Shown here in pieces: positions 1 through 4,997 of a DNA stretch of 6,133 nt. The position numbers were made by a program, and so were the translations under genes. Within the stretch, counting starts at the first letter, position 1. Each line of letters begins with the position of its first letter. This DNA is from an uncultured Negativicutes bacterium (lineage in GTDB: Bacteria > Bacillota > Negativicutes > Acidaminococcales > Acidaminococcaceae): positions 1-6,133 of the forward strand of contig CALAZX010000029.1 in the NCBI GenBank assembly GCA_937926555.1, written 5' to 3'. The notes beneath the pieces are model-generated. The model did no database searches. It saw only the letters and a list, made by a program, of their open reading frames with translations, and was not told the DNA's origin.

Positions 1-23
1 TTGAATGATAGCAGGAATACTTT

Positions 24-37
24 TGCACATTTGTGCA
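24..37. repeat. Short inverted repeat TGCACA-tt-TGTGCA
   Basis: Two perfect 6-bp arms, TGCACA (24-29) and TGTGCA (32-37), are separated by 2 bp. The repeat lies about 17-30 bases downstream of the expected start of a weak leftward promoter-like pair, so it could be an operator or a small RNA hairpin for a gene beyond the left edge. Its role is inferred from position only. Confidence 0.4.
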
Positions 38-60
38 CAGGTTCCAATCCCTATACAGTT

Positions 61-88
61 AGTATATAACACTTTTCTCTATTTTCAC
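61..88 (-). promoter_or_regulatory. Possible leftward promoter for a gene beyond the left edge
   Basis: On the minus strand GTGAAA (83-88) and TATACT (61-66) are spaced by 16 bp, a fair match to a housekeeping sigma promoter. It lies past the acyltransferase terminator and reads out of the window. The region is AT-rich, so chance matches are likely. Confidence 0.3.
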
Positions 89-123
89 TACTTTTTGTGT
101 TCCGCATTCACACATAACTGCAC

Positions 124-149
124 AAAAAAGCGCCGGCAGATACCGGCGC
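124..149 (-). terminator. Rho-independent terminator of the acyltransferase gene
   Basis: Read on the minus strand, GCGCCGG and CCGGCGC form a perfect 7-bp GC stem with a 6-base loop, followed at once by six U residues (complement of 124-129). It starts about 35 bases after the acyltransferase stop codon. Confidence 0.9.
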
Positions 150-184
150 CCTCATTTCAGCACGTCTTTCAGATGTCTTTCCCA

Positions 185-1315
185 TCAGCGCCGGGGCTGC
201 CGTCCCAGCAGCAGGATGCCCACAGGTCTCCAGCGCAGGGCCGCTTTCTGGATCACCCATCCCGCCGCCATGGAGGACAGCAGGATCAGCACATAATAAA
301 GCAGCACCGGCACCTGGAAGTAGGCCAGGCCCAGCACTCCGAACAGGGAGTAGATCAGGGAGAGGAAATAGGGGTGGATCAGGTAGATCACCATGGAATA
401 GGCGGAGAGCAGCTTCAGGAACCGCAACGGCCGGGACTCCAGCTTCTCCAGCAGGGCGCAGAAGAACATCAGCCAGGCCACGGTGTAGAACAGCCCCTCC
501 GGTGTCAGCTGGGTCAGATATTCCGGCACCCGCTCCAGAGGCGTGCCGCTTTTCCAGAGAGAGAAGAAGCTCCGCAGCATCACGCCGCAGGCCGCCAGGA
601 ACACCACACCCGCCGTCAGGAGATGGCCTTTCAGCCAGGCCTTCACCCGGTCCTCGTGGATGGCACCCAGAGCCCCCAGAACGAAGACGAACCCGTAGAA
701 CAGGGGGATGTAGTTCACCCGGGCGTTGAGCATCTTCACCAGCAGCGGATACTGGGCCGTCCAGGCCGGATAGATCCAGAACCCGGCGCTCCACCGGTAG
801 AGCCACAGCTGCAGCCCCGCCAGCACCGCCAGGCAGACAGCCGTGCCCAGGGCGGACTTCCGGTCCACCAGGCGGACCAGCCGGCGCCACAGGGGCAGTG
901 TGATGTAGAACCAGAGCAGGATCACCATGAAATAGATATGGTAGCAGCCCTCGCCCAGGAACAGCTTGGTGAGGAGCACCCCGGGATAGAAGGCTCCATC
1001 ATGGAAGATGTCGTGCCGCTGCCACAGTCCGATATAGAAGAGAGACCATACCAGGTAGGGCACTCCCACGCTGACCAGCCGCTTGCGCATGAAGGAGACG
1101 TAATCCAGGGGCCGCTCCAGGGCTCCCCCGGCGAACAGCCCGTAACCGGAGATGAAGAAGAAAGCCGGCACGGCGAAACGGGTGAAGATCTCGAACAGCA
1201 GGAACAGGTCCAGCCGCGGCGTGGCAGAGCTCAGCACGAAGCTCCCCACATGGATGCCCACCACGCCCAGCATGGCCAGCCCCCTCAGATTGTCAATCAC
1301 CAGATTCCGTCTCAC
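185..1315 (-). CDS. Acyltransferase-3 (OafA/YrhL-like) integral membrane protein
   Basis: This is a multi-spanning membrane protein of about 376 residues that resembles the acyltransferase-3 family, whose members O-acylate sugars, peptidoglycan or other envelope molecules. The N-terminus has the family pattern: an Arg in 'DNLRGLAMLG' (about residue 11) and a His in 'VVGIHVG' (about residue 22) in the first membrane helix, the conserved R-x10-H arrangement. This is followed by 'VPAFFFISGYGLF'. Roughly ten hydrophobic segments run to the C-terminus, including 'YSMVIYLIHPYF' near the end. The substrate cannot be told from sequence. A GTG at 1315 is chosen as start because GGAG (1324-1327) lies 8 bases upstream; an in-frame GTG at 1324 would add three residues but has no good ribosome binding site. 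It is flanked by terminators on both sides, so it is probably transcribed alone. Confidence 0.88.
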   Translation of the reverse strand: MRRNLVIDNLRGLAMLGVVGIHVGSFVLSSATPRLDLFLLFEIFTRFAVPAFFFISGYGLFAGGALERPLDYVSFMRKRLVSVGVPYLVWSLFYIGLWQRHDIFHDGAFYPGVLLTKLFLGEGCYHIYFMVILLWFYITLPLWRRLVRLVDRKSALGTAVCLAVLAGLQLWLYRWSAGFWIYPAWTAQYPLLVKMLNARVNYIPLFYGFVFVLGALGAIHEDRVKAWLKGHLLTAGVVFLAACGVMLRSFFSLWKSGTPLERVPEYLTQLTPEGLFYTVAWLMFFCALLEKLESRPLRFLKLLSAYSMVIYLIHPYFLSLIYSLFGVLGLAYFQVPVLLYYVLILLSSMAAGWVIQKAALRWRPVGILLLGRQPRR

Positions 1316-1388
1316 CTTGCACACTCCATTCTCTTCCCGGCGCGTCCGCTCTTCTCAATCGCGTCCGTCGCGCATTTTCAATATCTTG

Positions 1389-1394
1389 ATTATA
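1389..1394 (-). promoter_or_regulatory. -10 box of the acyltransferase gene promoter
   Basis: A perfect TATAAT lies on the minus strand between the rpmA terminator and the acyltransferase start. The hexamer 17 bp upstream (TTCCGT) is a poor -35 match. Transcription would begin near 1382, giving a 5' leader of about 65 bases that holds a CGCGTCCG repeat. Confidence 0.6.
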
Positions 1395-1441
1395 CTCTAT
1401 CACGCCCGAAAACGGAAGGTTTCCCTATTTCCCGGGCAATG

Positions 1442-1471
1442 AAAAATCCCCGCCTCCAAAGAAGCGGGGAT
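1442..1471 (-). terminator. Rho-independent terminator of the rplU-prp-rpmA operon
   Basis: On the minus strand ATCCCCGC (1464-1471) pairs with GCGGGGAT (1446-1453) across a 10-base loop and is followed by a run of U. It lies 14 bases past the rpmA stop codon. It separates the ribosomal protein operon from the acyltransferase gene. Confidence 0.9.
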
Positions 1472-1485
1472 CCGTAAAGTGCGTA

Positions 1486-1779
1486 TTACATTGCGCTTTC
1501 CTCAACCGGGTAAACGCTGATCACACGATCGGTACGGCCGGAGCGCTCGAATCTTACAACGCCCTCGATCTTTGCGTAGATGGTGTGGTCTTTGCCCATG
1601 CCGACGTTCTTGCCGGGATGGAATTTGGTACCACGCTGGCGAACGATGATGCTGCCGGCGGTCACAACCTGGTTGTCATGAGCTTTGGTGCCCAGACGCT
1701 GCGCGTTGGAGTCACGACCGTTGTGGGAAGAACCGGTACCTTTTTTATGTGCATGTAACTGCAGAATAATCTTAAACAT
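1486..1779 (-). CDS. rpmA: 50S ribosomal protein L27 (bL27), with cleavable N-terminal extension
   Basis: This 97-residue protein is ribosomal protein L27, whose mature N-terminus reaches the peptidyl transferase centre. It shows the family core 'HKKGTGSSHNGRDSNAQRLG', 'GSIIVRQRGTKFHPG' and 'NVGMGKDHT'. Before it lies a 10-residue extension, MFKIILQLHA, of the kind that Firmicutes remove with the Prp protease. The usual aromatic residues just before the cut (FFA or LFA) are LHA here, which is unusual. The start at 1779 is set by a strong ribosome binding site, GGAGGTGA (1785-1792), 5 bases upstream; a longer frame to 1812 has no family support. Its first 8 bases overlap the end of prp, so the two are probably translationally coupled. 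It is the last gene of the operon. Confidence 0.97.
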   Translation of the reverse strand: MFKIILQLHAHKKGTGSSHNGRDSNAQRLGTKAHDNQVVTAGSIIVRQRGTKFHPGKNVGMGKDHTIYAKIEGVVRFERSGRTDRVISVYPVEESAM

Positions 1780-2110
1780 TACTTTCACCTCCGTGTTCGT
1801 TAAGCCGAACATCTTGTGGACACTGCTCTGCCAATTGCTGCAGGATGCGGAGCATGCTCCCCAGCACAGCCTGGCTTTTAGCGTCCGGAGCGCTCTTAAG
1901 CGCTACCTTCAATATGCCTTGATCCTCGTCCGTCGAATAATCGACCGGATAATTCAATTCCTGTTCCAGACCTACAAGCGCCATCTGTGTCACCGCCGAC
2001 ACCCAGGCGCAGAGAACGTTTTCTCCTGCCGGAGCGCCACTTGCGTGACCCCGTGACCGGTAGCGGGTGATATACCCGTCCTTATCCTTGTAGACATCAA
2101 TGATAATCAT
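1772..2110 (-). CDS. prp: Ribosomal-processing cysteine protease Prp (YsxB family)
   Basis: This 112-residue protein is the Prp/YsxB cysteine protease, which in Firmicutes trims the N-terminal extension of L27 so that 50S subunits can assemble. The catalytic pair is visible: His22 in 'RGHASGAPAGE' and Cys34 in 'NVLCAWVSAV', at the same numbers as in the characterised Staphylococcus aureus enzyme. The length fits the family. The gene sits between rplU and rpmA, its standard place. It starts 2 bases after the rplU stop with only a weak ribosome binding site, which suggests coupling to rplU translation and low output compared with the ribosomal proteins. Its C-terminal codons contain the rpmA ribosome binding site. 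The protease presumably matches the atypical L27 site encoded next door. Confidence 0.95.
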   Translation of the reverse strand: MIIIDVYKDKDGYITRYRSRGHASGAPAGENVLCAWVSAVTQMALVGLEQELNYPVDYSTDEDQGILKVALKSAPDAKSQAVLGSMLRILQQLAEQCPQDVRLNEHGGESNV

Positions 2111-2112
2111 GA

Positions 2113-2424
2113 TTATTTCTCGATGGAAGCGATTTTAACAGTCGTGAACGGCTGACGATGACCCATGCGTTTACGGTAGTTGTGTTTAGCTCTGTATTTG
2201 AAAATGAACAGTTTCTCGCCTTTGCCGTGTTCTACAACGGTAGCGGTAACTTTAGCACCTTCAACAACAGGTTTGCCTACAGTCACATCACCATCATTTA
2301 CGATAGCCAGAACGTCTTCGAATACTACTTCTGCGTCTTTCTCAGCGTCGATCTTCTCGATCTGCAGAACGTCGCCTTCGCTTACGCGGTACTGTTTACC
2401 GCCGGTTTTAATGATTGCGTACAT
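2113..2424 (-). CDS. rplU: 50S ribosomal protein L21 (bL21)
   Basis: This 103-residue protein is ribosomal protein L21, a 23S rRNA-binding component of the large subunit. It begins 'MYAIIKTGGKQYRV', the family signature start, and ends with the conserved basic stretch 'FKYRAKHNYRKRMGHRQPFT' and then 'TVKIASIEK'. The ATG at 2424 is chosen because GGGAGGTG (2433-2440) lies 8 bases upstream; the open frame extends to an ATG at 2496, but that part falls in the structured leader and has no L21 homology. It is the first gene of rplU-prp-rpmA. It is driven by the promoter at 2536-2564 and preceded by an L21-type leader that probably allows control by the ribosomal protein. Confidence 0.97.
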   Translation of the reverse strand: MYAIIKTGGKQYRVSEGDVLQIEKIDAEKDAEVVFEDVLAIVNDGDVTVGKPVVEGAKVTATVVEHGKGEKLFIFKYRAKHNYRKRMGHRQPFTTVKIASIEK

Positions 2425-2529
2425 GTATGTTGCACCTCCCTTATAATAGACTCGCCAATTACGGTACCCTGCTTTCAGGGATTTACGGAACCTCATCGTG
2501 CGGTTGGGGACGGACCTATTAGTCCATAC
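2425..2529 (-). ncRNA. Probable L21 leader (5' UTR regulatory RNA of rplU operon)
   Basis: About 100 untranslated bases separate the predicted transcription start from rplU. They can form GGAC/GTCC (2512-2525), AACC/GGTT (2489-2505) and a strong CCCUG-AAAG-CAGGG hairpin (2467-2480). CCGTAA occurs twice, once on each side of the last hairpin. Firmicutes commonly carry the Rfam L21_leader motif exactly here. I could not run a covariance model, so family membership rests on position and fold. Confidence 0.6.
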
Positions 2530-2535
2530 TCGGAT

Positions 2536-2564
2536 ATATTATCATAGGGAAAAATCCTTGTCAA
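2536..2564 (-). promoter_or_regulatory. Promoter of rplU-prp-rpmA
   Basis: On the minus strand a perfect -35 TTGACA (2559-2564) and a -10 TAATAT (2536-2541) are separated by the ideal 17 bp. The predicted start is near 2529. This is the strongest sigma-A-type promoter in the window, as expected for a ribosomal protein operon. The -35 box is enclosed by an inverted repeat. Confidence 0.88.
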
Positions 2565-2586
2565 CTCTGAAAGAGGATTTTTTCCC
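2547..2586. repeat. Inverted repeat enclosing the rplU -35 box
   Basis: GGGAAAAATCCT (2547-2558) and AGGATTTTTTCCC (2574-2586) are inverted copies differing by one extra T. The 15-base spacer begins with the -35 hexamer. Two more complementary arms, GGAAAA (2593-2598) and TTTTTCC (2600-2606), lie just beyond. They could be an operator, or competing hairpins in RNA reading out of the exporter gene. No U-run follows on the minus strand, so this is not a standard terminator. Confidence 0.55.
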
Positions 2587-2654
2587 GCCTCCGGAAAAGT
2601 TTTTCCTACATATAATAGCGGATGGAATTTTTATACAGGAATCCGGTCCTGCGG

Positions 2655-3650
2655 TCAGTGACGGGAACGGCCGCGGTCCGGGGCGTCCGTGCGGGATCCG
2701 GTGTCGTCCTCCCCGTCATCCCCGTTGTCGGGAATCAGCTCCTCCTGGAACTCCTTTTTCTGCAGGGTCACCAGGAACACCGTGGTCATGATGCCCAGGA
2801 AGCCCACGAACTCCGCCCAGGTGAACTCCGTCCCCAGGAGGACGTAGGCCGCGATGGCCGCGGAGACAGGCTCCAGTGTTCCCAGCAGGGTGGCTTTCAC
2901 GGGACCGATATCCCCCACTCCCTGGAGGAACAGACCGAAGGAGGTGATGGTACCGCCGATGACCAGGAAGCTGAACACCGCCACACCCATGGTGTCAACC
3001 TGGGGCATGTGGGTCCAGGGACGGGCGAACACCAGGAAGAAGAGTCCGCCGGAGAGCATGGCCACCCCCACTGCCGGCAGGGCGCCCCATTTCTGCACCA
3101 GGGACTGGGCCAGGACGGTATAGGCCACCGCCGCCACCGCCGAGGCGATGCCCCAGAACAGGGCCTCCTCGGAGATCATCAGGGTGGACAGGTCGCCGCC
3201 GGTGGAGATCATCATCACGCCGCCAGTGGCCAGGAAGACGGAGAAAATCTCGATCTTCGTCGGTCTTGTCCATGTGACCAGGGCCACGTACAGCGCCAGC
3301 AGCACCACGTTCAGGGACTGGAGCACCGAGGCCGTCCCCGCGTTGCTATGCTGGATGGCGGTCATATAGGTGATCTGGCAGAACAGGAGTCCCGCCACGC
3401 CCAGCATCACAGCCTGGAAGAAGTCTTTCTTCGACCGCAGGATGCCCATGACTTTCTCCCGGCACAGGAGCAGCGCCAGCAGGAACATCAGCACCCCGGC
3501 GCTGAAAATCCGGACACTGGTGAGCCACACCGAGGTCACGTGGTACGCCCCCAGCAGGAACTGGCTGGAGGTGCCGGAGAGACCCCATAGGCTGGCGCCG
3601 GTGGCGGCGAAGATGATCCCTCTTTTTGTATGATCGGTATTCCCGTTCAA
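2655..3650 (-). CDS. EamA-family (DMT superfamily) transporter, probable metabolite exporter
   Basis: This 331-residue inner-membrane protein belongs to the drug/metabolite transporter superfamily. It has two EamA repeats, about residues 11-150 and 163-297, with roughly ten membrane helices. Visible hallmarks are 'ATGASLWGLSG' in the first helix and 'LLGTLEPVSAAIAAYVLLG' near the end of the second repeat. Family members export amino acids and similar small metabolites; the substrate here is unknown. The TTG at 3650 is chosen because AAAGGGG (3658-3664) lies 7 bases upstream. A longer open frame to a TTG at 3716 would run through the cysE terminator and is not credible. The last 34 residues are a polar, charged tail rich in Asp, Gly and Arg. 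The neighbour cysE makes O-acetylserine, the substrate of the E. coli EamA (YdeD) exporter, which is a hint and not proof. Confidence 0.88.
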   Translation of the reverse strand: MNGNTDHTKRGIIFAATGASLWGLSGTSSQFLLGAYHVTSVWLTSVRIFSAGVLMFLLALLLCREKVMGILRSKKDFFQAVMLGVAGLLFCQITYMTAIQHSNAGTASVLQSLNVVLLALYVALVTWTRPTKIEIFSVFLATGGVMMISTGGDLSTLMISEEALFWGIASAVAAVAYTVLAQSLVQKWGALPAVGVAMLSGGLFFLVFARPWTHMPQVDTMGVAVFSFLVIGGTITSFGLFLQGVGDIGPVKATLLGTLEPVSAAIAAYVLLGTEFTWAEFVGFLGIMTTVFLVTLQKKEFQEELIPDNGDDGEDDTGSRTDAPDRGRSRH

Positions 3651-3674
3651 GAAAACACCCCTTTCTCTTTCCAC

Positions 3675-3710
3675 AAAAAAGCCCGGCTGCAAGTGCAGCA
3701 CAGGCTTTTT
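3675..3710 (-). terminator. Rho-independent terminator between cysE and the EamA gene
   Basis: On the minus strand AAAAAGCC and GGCTTTTT form the outer stem. GCTGC and GCAGC form the inner stem around a 4-base loop, with a small internal loop between. A six-U run follows (complement of 3675-3680). The outer stem makes it nearly symmetric. It lies about 50 bases past the cysE stop. I see no convincing promoter between it and the EamA start, so partial read-through may supply the exporter. Confidence 0.85.
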
Positions 3711-3729
3711 ATTCAACAGTTATATACTT

Positions 3730-3739
3730 GCTATATAGC
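3730..3739. repeat. Palindrome GCTATATAGC between cysE and its terminator
   Basis: This is a perfect 10-bp palindrome. TATATA motifs in and beside it could be -10-like elements of a promoter located before the terminator. The AT-rich context makes chance plausible, and no function is assigned. Confidence 0.3.
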
Positions 3740-3759
3740 GTTCGGATAAAAGTCGTCCG

Positions 3760-4722
3760 TCAGTTCTCCGCGTTCCAGTCCTTGCACTGTCCCAGTTCGG
3801 TGGCTTTCGTCTCTTTTCTGCCATTGCGGACATTGATATGCAGTTCCTGGTTCTTGATGCTCACATTGCAGTCCGGCGGAACGGACTGGGTGATGAATGT
3901 ATTGCCGCCGATAACGGAGTTTCTGCCGATAACAGTGTCGCCGCCCAGGATGGAGGCGCCGGAATAGATCGTCACATTGTCCTCGATGGTCGGGTGACGT
4001 TTCTTGTTCCGCAGTTTCTGGCCGCCGCGGGTGGAGAGCGCGCCGATGGTCACGCCCTGGTACACTTTCACGTTGTCGCCGATGATGGTGGTCTCGCCCA
4101 CCACGATGCCGGTGCCATGGTCAATGAAGAAATATCTGCCGATGGTGGCGCCGGGATGGATGTCGATACCGGTCTTGCTGTGGGCATACTCCGTCATGAT
4201 ACGGGGGAGCAGGGGCACCTTCAGCTCGTAGAAAATATGGGCCAGCCGGTACACCATGATGGCGTAGAGGCCCGGATAGGAGAAAATGATCTCGTCGATG
4301 TTGAATGCGGCGGGGTCGCCGTCGAACTCGGCCTGCACGTCGGTCTCCACATACTCCCGGATCTCGGGGATCTTGCTGAGGAACTGGATGGACAGCTCCT
4401 GGGCCCGGTCCATGCACACCTGGTACTCCGCCTCCTCATATTCCGGCAGATAGCGCAGGAACATGGAGATCTGCTTGGTCAGGTTGTAGAGGATATCCTC
4501 CACCAGAATCCGCAGGTTATTCTCCACTGTGTAGAAATGGTAGGCCTTGTTGCGGAAATAGCCGGGGAACAGCACCTTCTGGAGCTTCTCGATGATCTCC
4601 ACCACTTTCTCCTTGTCGGGACAGCGGAACGTGTCCAGCCGGTCGATAGTCCGCCCTTTATTGTAGTCCGCCAGGATATCGGCGGAAAGTCTGTTGATTT
4701 TCGTCTCGATATTGTCGTTCAT
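3760..4722 (-). CDS. cysE: Serine O-acetyltransferase (CysE/EpsC type)
   Basis: This cytoplasmic enzyme of about 320 residues transfers acetyl from acetyl-CoA to L-serine, giving O-acetylserine, the precursor of cysteine. A helical N-terminal domain covers about residues 1-180. It is followed by a left-handed beta-helix of hexapeptide repeats (about 183-282). Catalytic residues align with E. coli CysE: Asp187 in 'DIHPGATIG', His202 in 'IDHGTGIVVGE' and His243 in 'KRHPTI'. The protein is longer than E. coli CysE (273 residues) and resembles the longer EpsC-like forms. The ATG at 4722 is preceded by AGGTGA (4728-4733); the open frame continues upstream but there it is the 5' leader. It is divergent from glyA, which uses the same substrate. 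The first downstream gene is an EamA exporter behind a terminator. Confidence 0.94.
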   Translation of the reverse strand: MNDNIETKINRLSADILADYNKGRTIDRLDTFRCPDKEKVVEIIEKLQKVLFPGYFRNKAYHFYTVENNLRILVEDILYNLTKQISMFLRYLPEYEEAEYQVCMDRAQELSIQFLSKIPEIREYVETDVQAEFDGDPAAFNIDEIIFSYPGLYAIMVYRLAHIFYELKVPLLPRIMTEYAHSKTGIDIHPGATIGRYFFIDHGTGIVVGETTIIGDNVKVYQGVTIGALSTRGGQKLRNKKRHPTIEDNVTIYSGASILGGDTVIGRNSVIGGNTFITQSVPPDCNVSIKNQELHINVRNGRKETKATELGQCKDWNAEN

Positions 4723-4846
4723 AGTCTTCACCTGTTTTCCCGGATTCCCGGACCTTCCGCAAGCATAGGGAAGCAATCCGCCGTAATCCGTATTCCGGGA
4801 GCCGCAGCTCCTCCTCACCCCCCTGTATCGGGGTGCACATTCGTGT
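4723..4846 (-). promoter_or_regulatory. Long structured 5' leader of cysE
   Basis: About 124 bases lie between the predicted start of transcription and the cysE ATG. They can form CACCCC/GGGGTG, GGAGC-TGCG-GCTCC and TCCGG-GAA-TCCGG-type hairpins. An out-of-frame ATG at 4840 opens a 60-codon frame (beginning MCTPIQGG) that overlaps the cysE start. No U-run terminator and no T-box signature were recognised, so any regulatory role is inference. Confidence 0.4.
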
Positions 4847-4852
4847 TCTATT

Positions 4853-4882
4853 ATTATATCAAATAGCCGCGCCCTTTTACAA
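4853..4882 (-). promoter_or_regulatory. Promoter of cysE
   Basis: On the minus strand TTGTAA (4877-4882) and a perfect TATAAT (4853-4858) are spaced by 18 bp. The predicted transcription start is near 4846. The palindrome ATGTATACAT abuts the upstream side of the -35 box. Confidence 0.7.
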
Positions 4883-4883
4883 G

Positions 4884-4893
4884 ATGTATACAT
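4884..4893. promoter_or_regulatory. Palindrome ATGTATACAT at the cysE promoter, possible operator
   Basis: This is a perfect 10-bp palindrome one base upstream of the cysE -35 hexamer and about 20 bp upstream of the glyA -35 hexamer. The same ATGTA/TACAT half-sites recur as an inverted pair at the glyA start site (4947-4959). A shared transcription factor is a possibility. Confidence 0.35.
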
Positions 4894-4914
4894 GATTGTT
4901 GTGCTTTCCGACCA

Positions 4915-4943
4915 TTGTATTAAATATTTTTTTTAGCTATAAT
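4915..4943 (+). promoter_or_regulatory. Promoter of glyA
   Basis: TTGTAT (4915-4920) and a perfect TATAAT (4938-4943) are spaced by 17 bp. The expected start is near 4950, giving an untranslated leader of about 48 bases. A T-run (4928-4934) fills part of the spacer. Confidence 0.75.
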
Positions 4944-4946
4944 GGA

Positions 4947-4959
4947 TACATATCATGTA
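4947..4959. promoter_or_regulatory. Inverted repeat TACAT-atc-ATGTA at the glyA transcription start
   Basis: Two 5-bp arms with a 3-bp spacer cover the predicted glyA start site, a position typical for repressor binding. The half-sites match those of the palindrome at 4884-4893 near the cysE promoter. Confidence 0.35.
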
Positions 4960-4984
4960 AAAATGGTAGCATATTTTGAGAATG

Positions 4985-4993
4985 GGAAGTGAT
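4985..4993 (+). promoter_or_regulatory. Ribosome binding site deciding the glyA TTG start
   Basis: GGAAGTGAT differs at one base from the ideal GGAGGTGAT. It ends 4 bases before the TTG at 4998. This supports TTG over the downstream ATG at 5025, which has no good site and would remove conserved N-terminal sequence. Confidence 0.7.
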
Positions 4994-4997
4994 TTTT

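Noticed and set aside
5..1477. Long plus-strand open frame of 490 codons opposite the acyltransferase gene
   Set aside because: It is rich in Gln, His, Pro and Glu as expected for the reverse of a GC-rich coding strand, runs across two terminators and a promoter, and matches no family I know.
2425..2496. N-terminal extension of rplU from an ATG at 2496
   Set aside because: The family starts at MYAIIKTGGKQY, a strong ribosome binding site precedes 2424, and the extra stretch is leader RNA.
2584..2606. Possible plus-strand terminator (GGAAAA followed by TTTTT)
   Set aside because: The stem is short and AT-rich and no plus-strand gene ends here.
2622..3590. Plus-strand open frame opposite the EamA gene
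   Set aside because: Low-complexity Gln/His/Gly composition typical of an antisense shadow; the minus-strand frame has clear EamA motifs.
3651..3716. N-terminal extension of the EamA protein from a TTG at 3716
   Set aside because: It would translate the cysE terminator hairpin; a good ribosome binding site precedes the TTG at 3650.
4723..4846. T-box or SAM riboswitch ahead of cysE
   Set aside because: I could not recognise a T-box antiterminator sequence, a specifier loop or a terminator U-run in the leader.
3838..4866. Plus-strand open frame opposite cysE
   Set aside because: It mirrors the hexapeptide-repeat gene and shows no domain; cysE on the minus strand has all catalytic residues.
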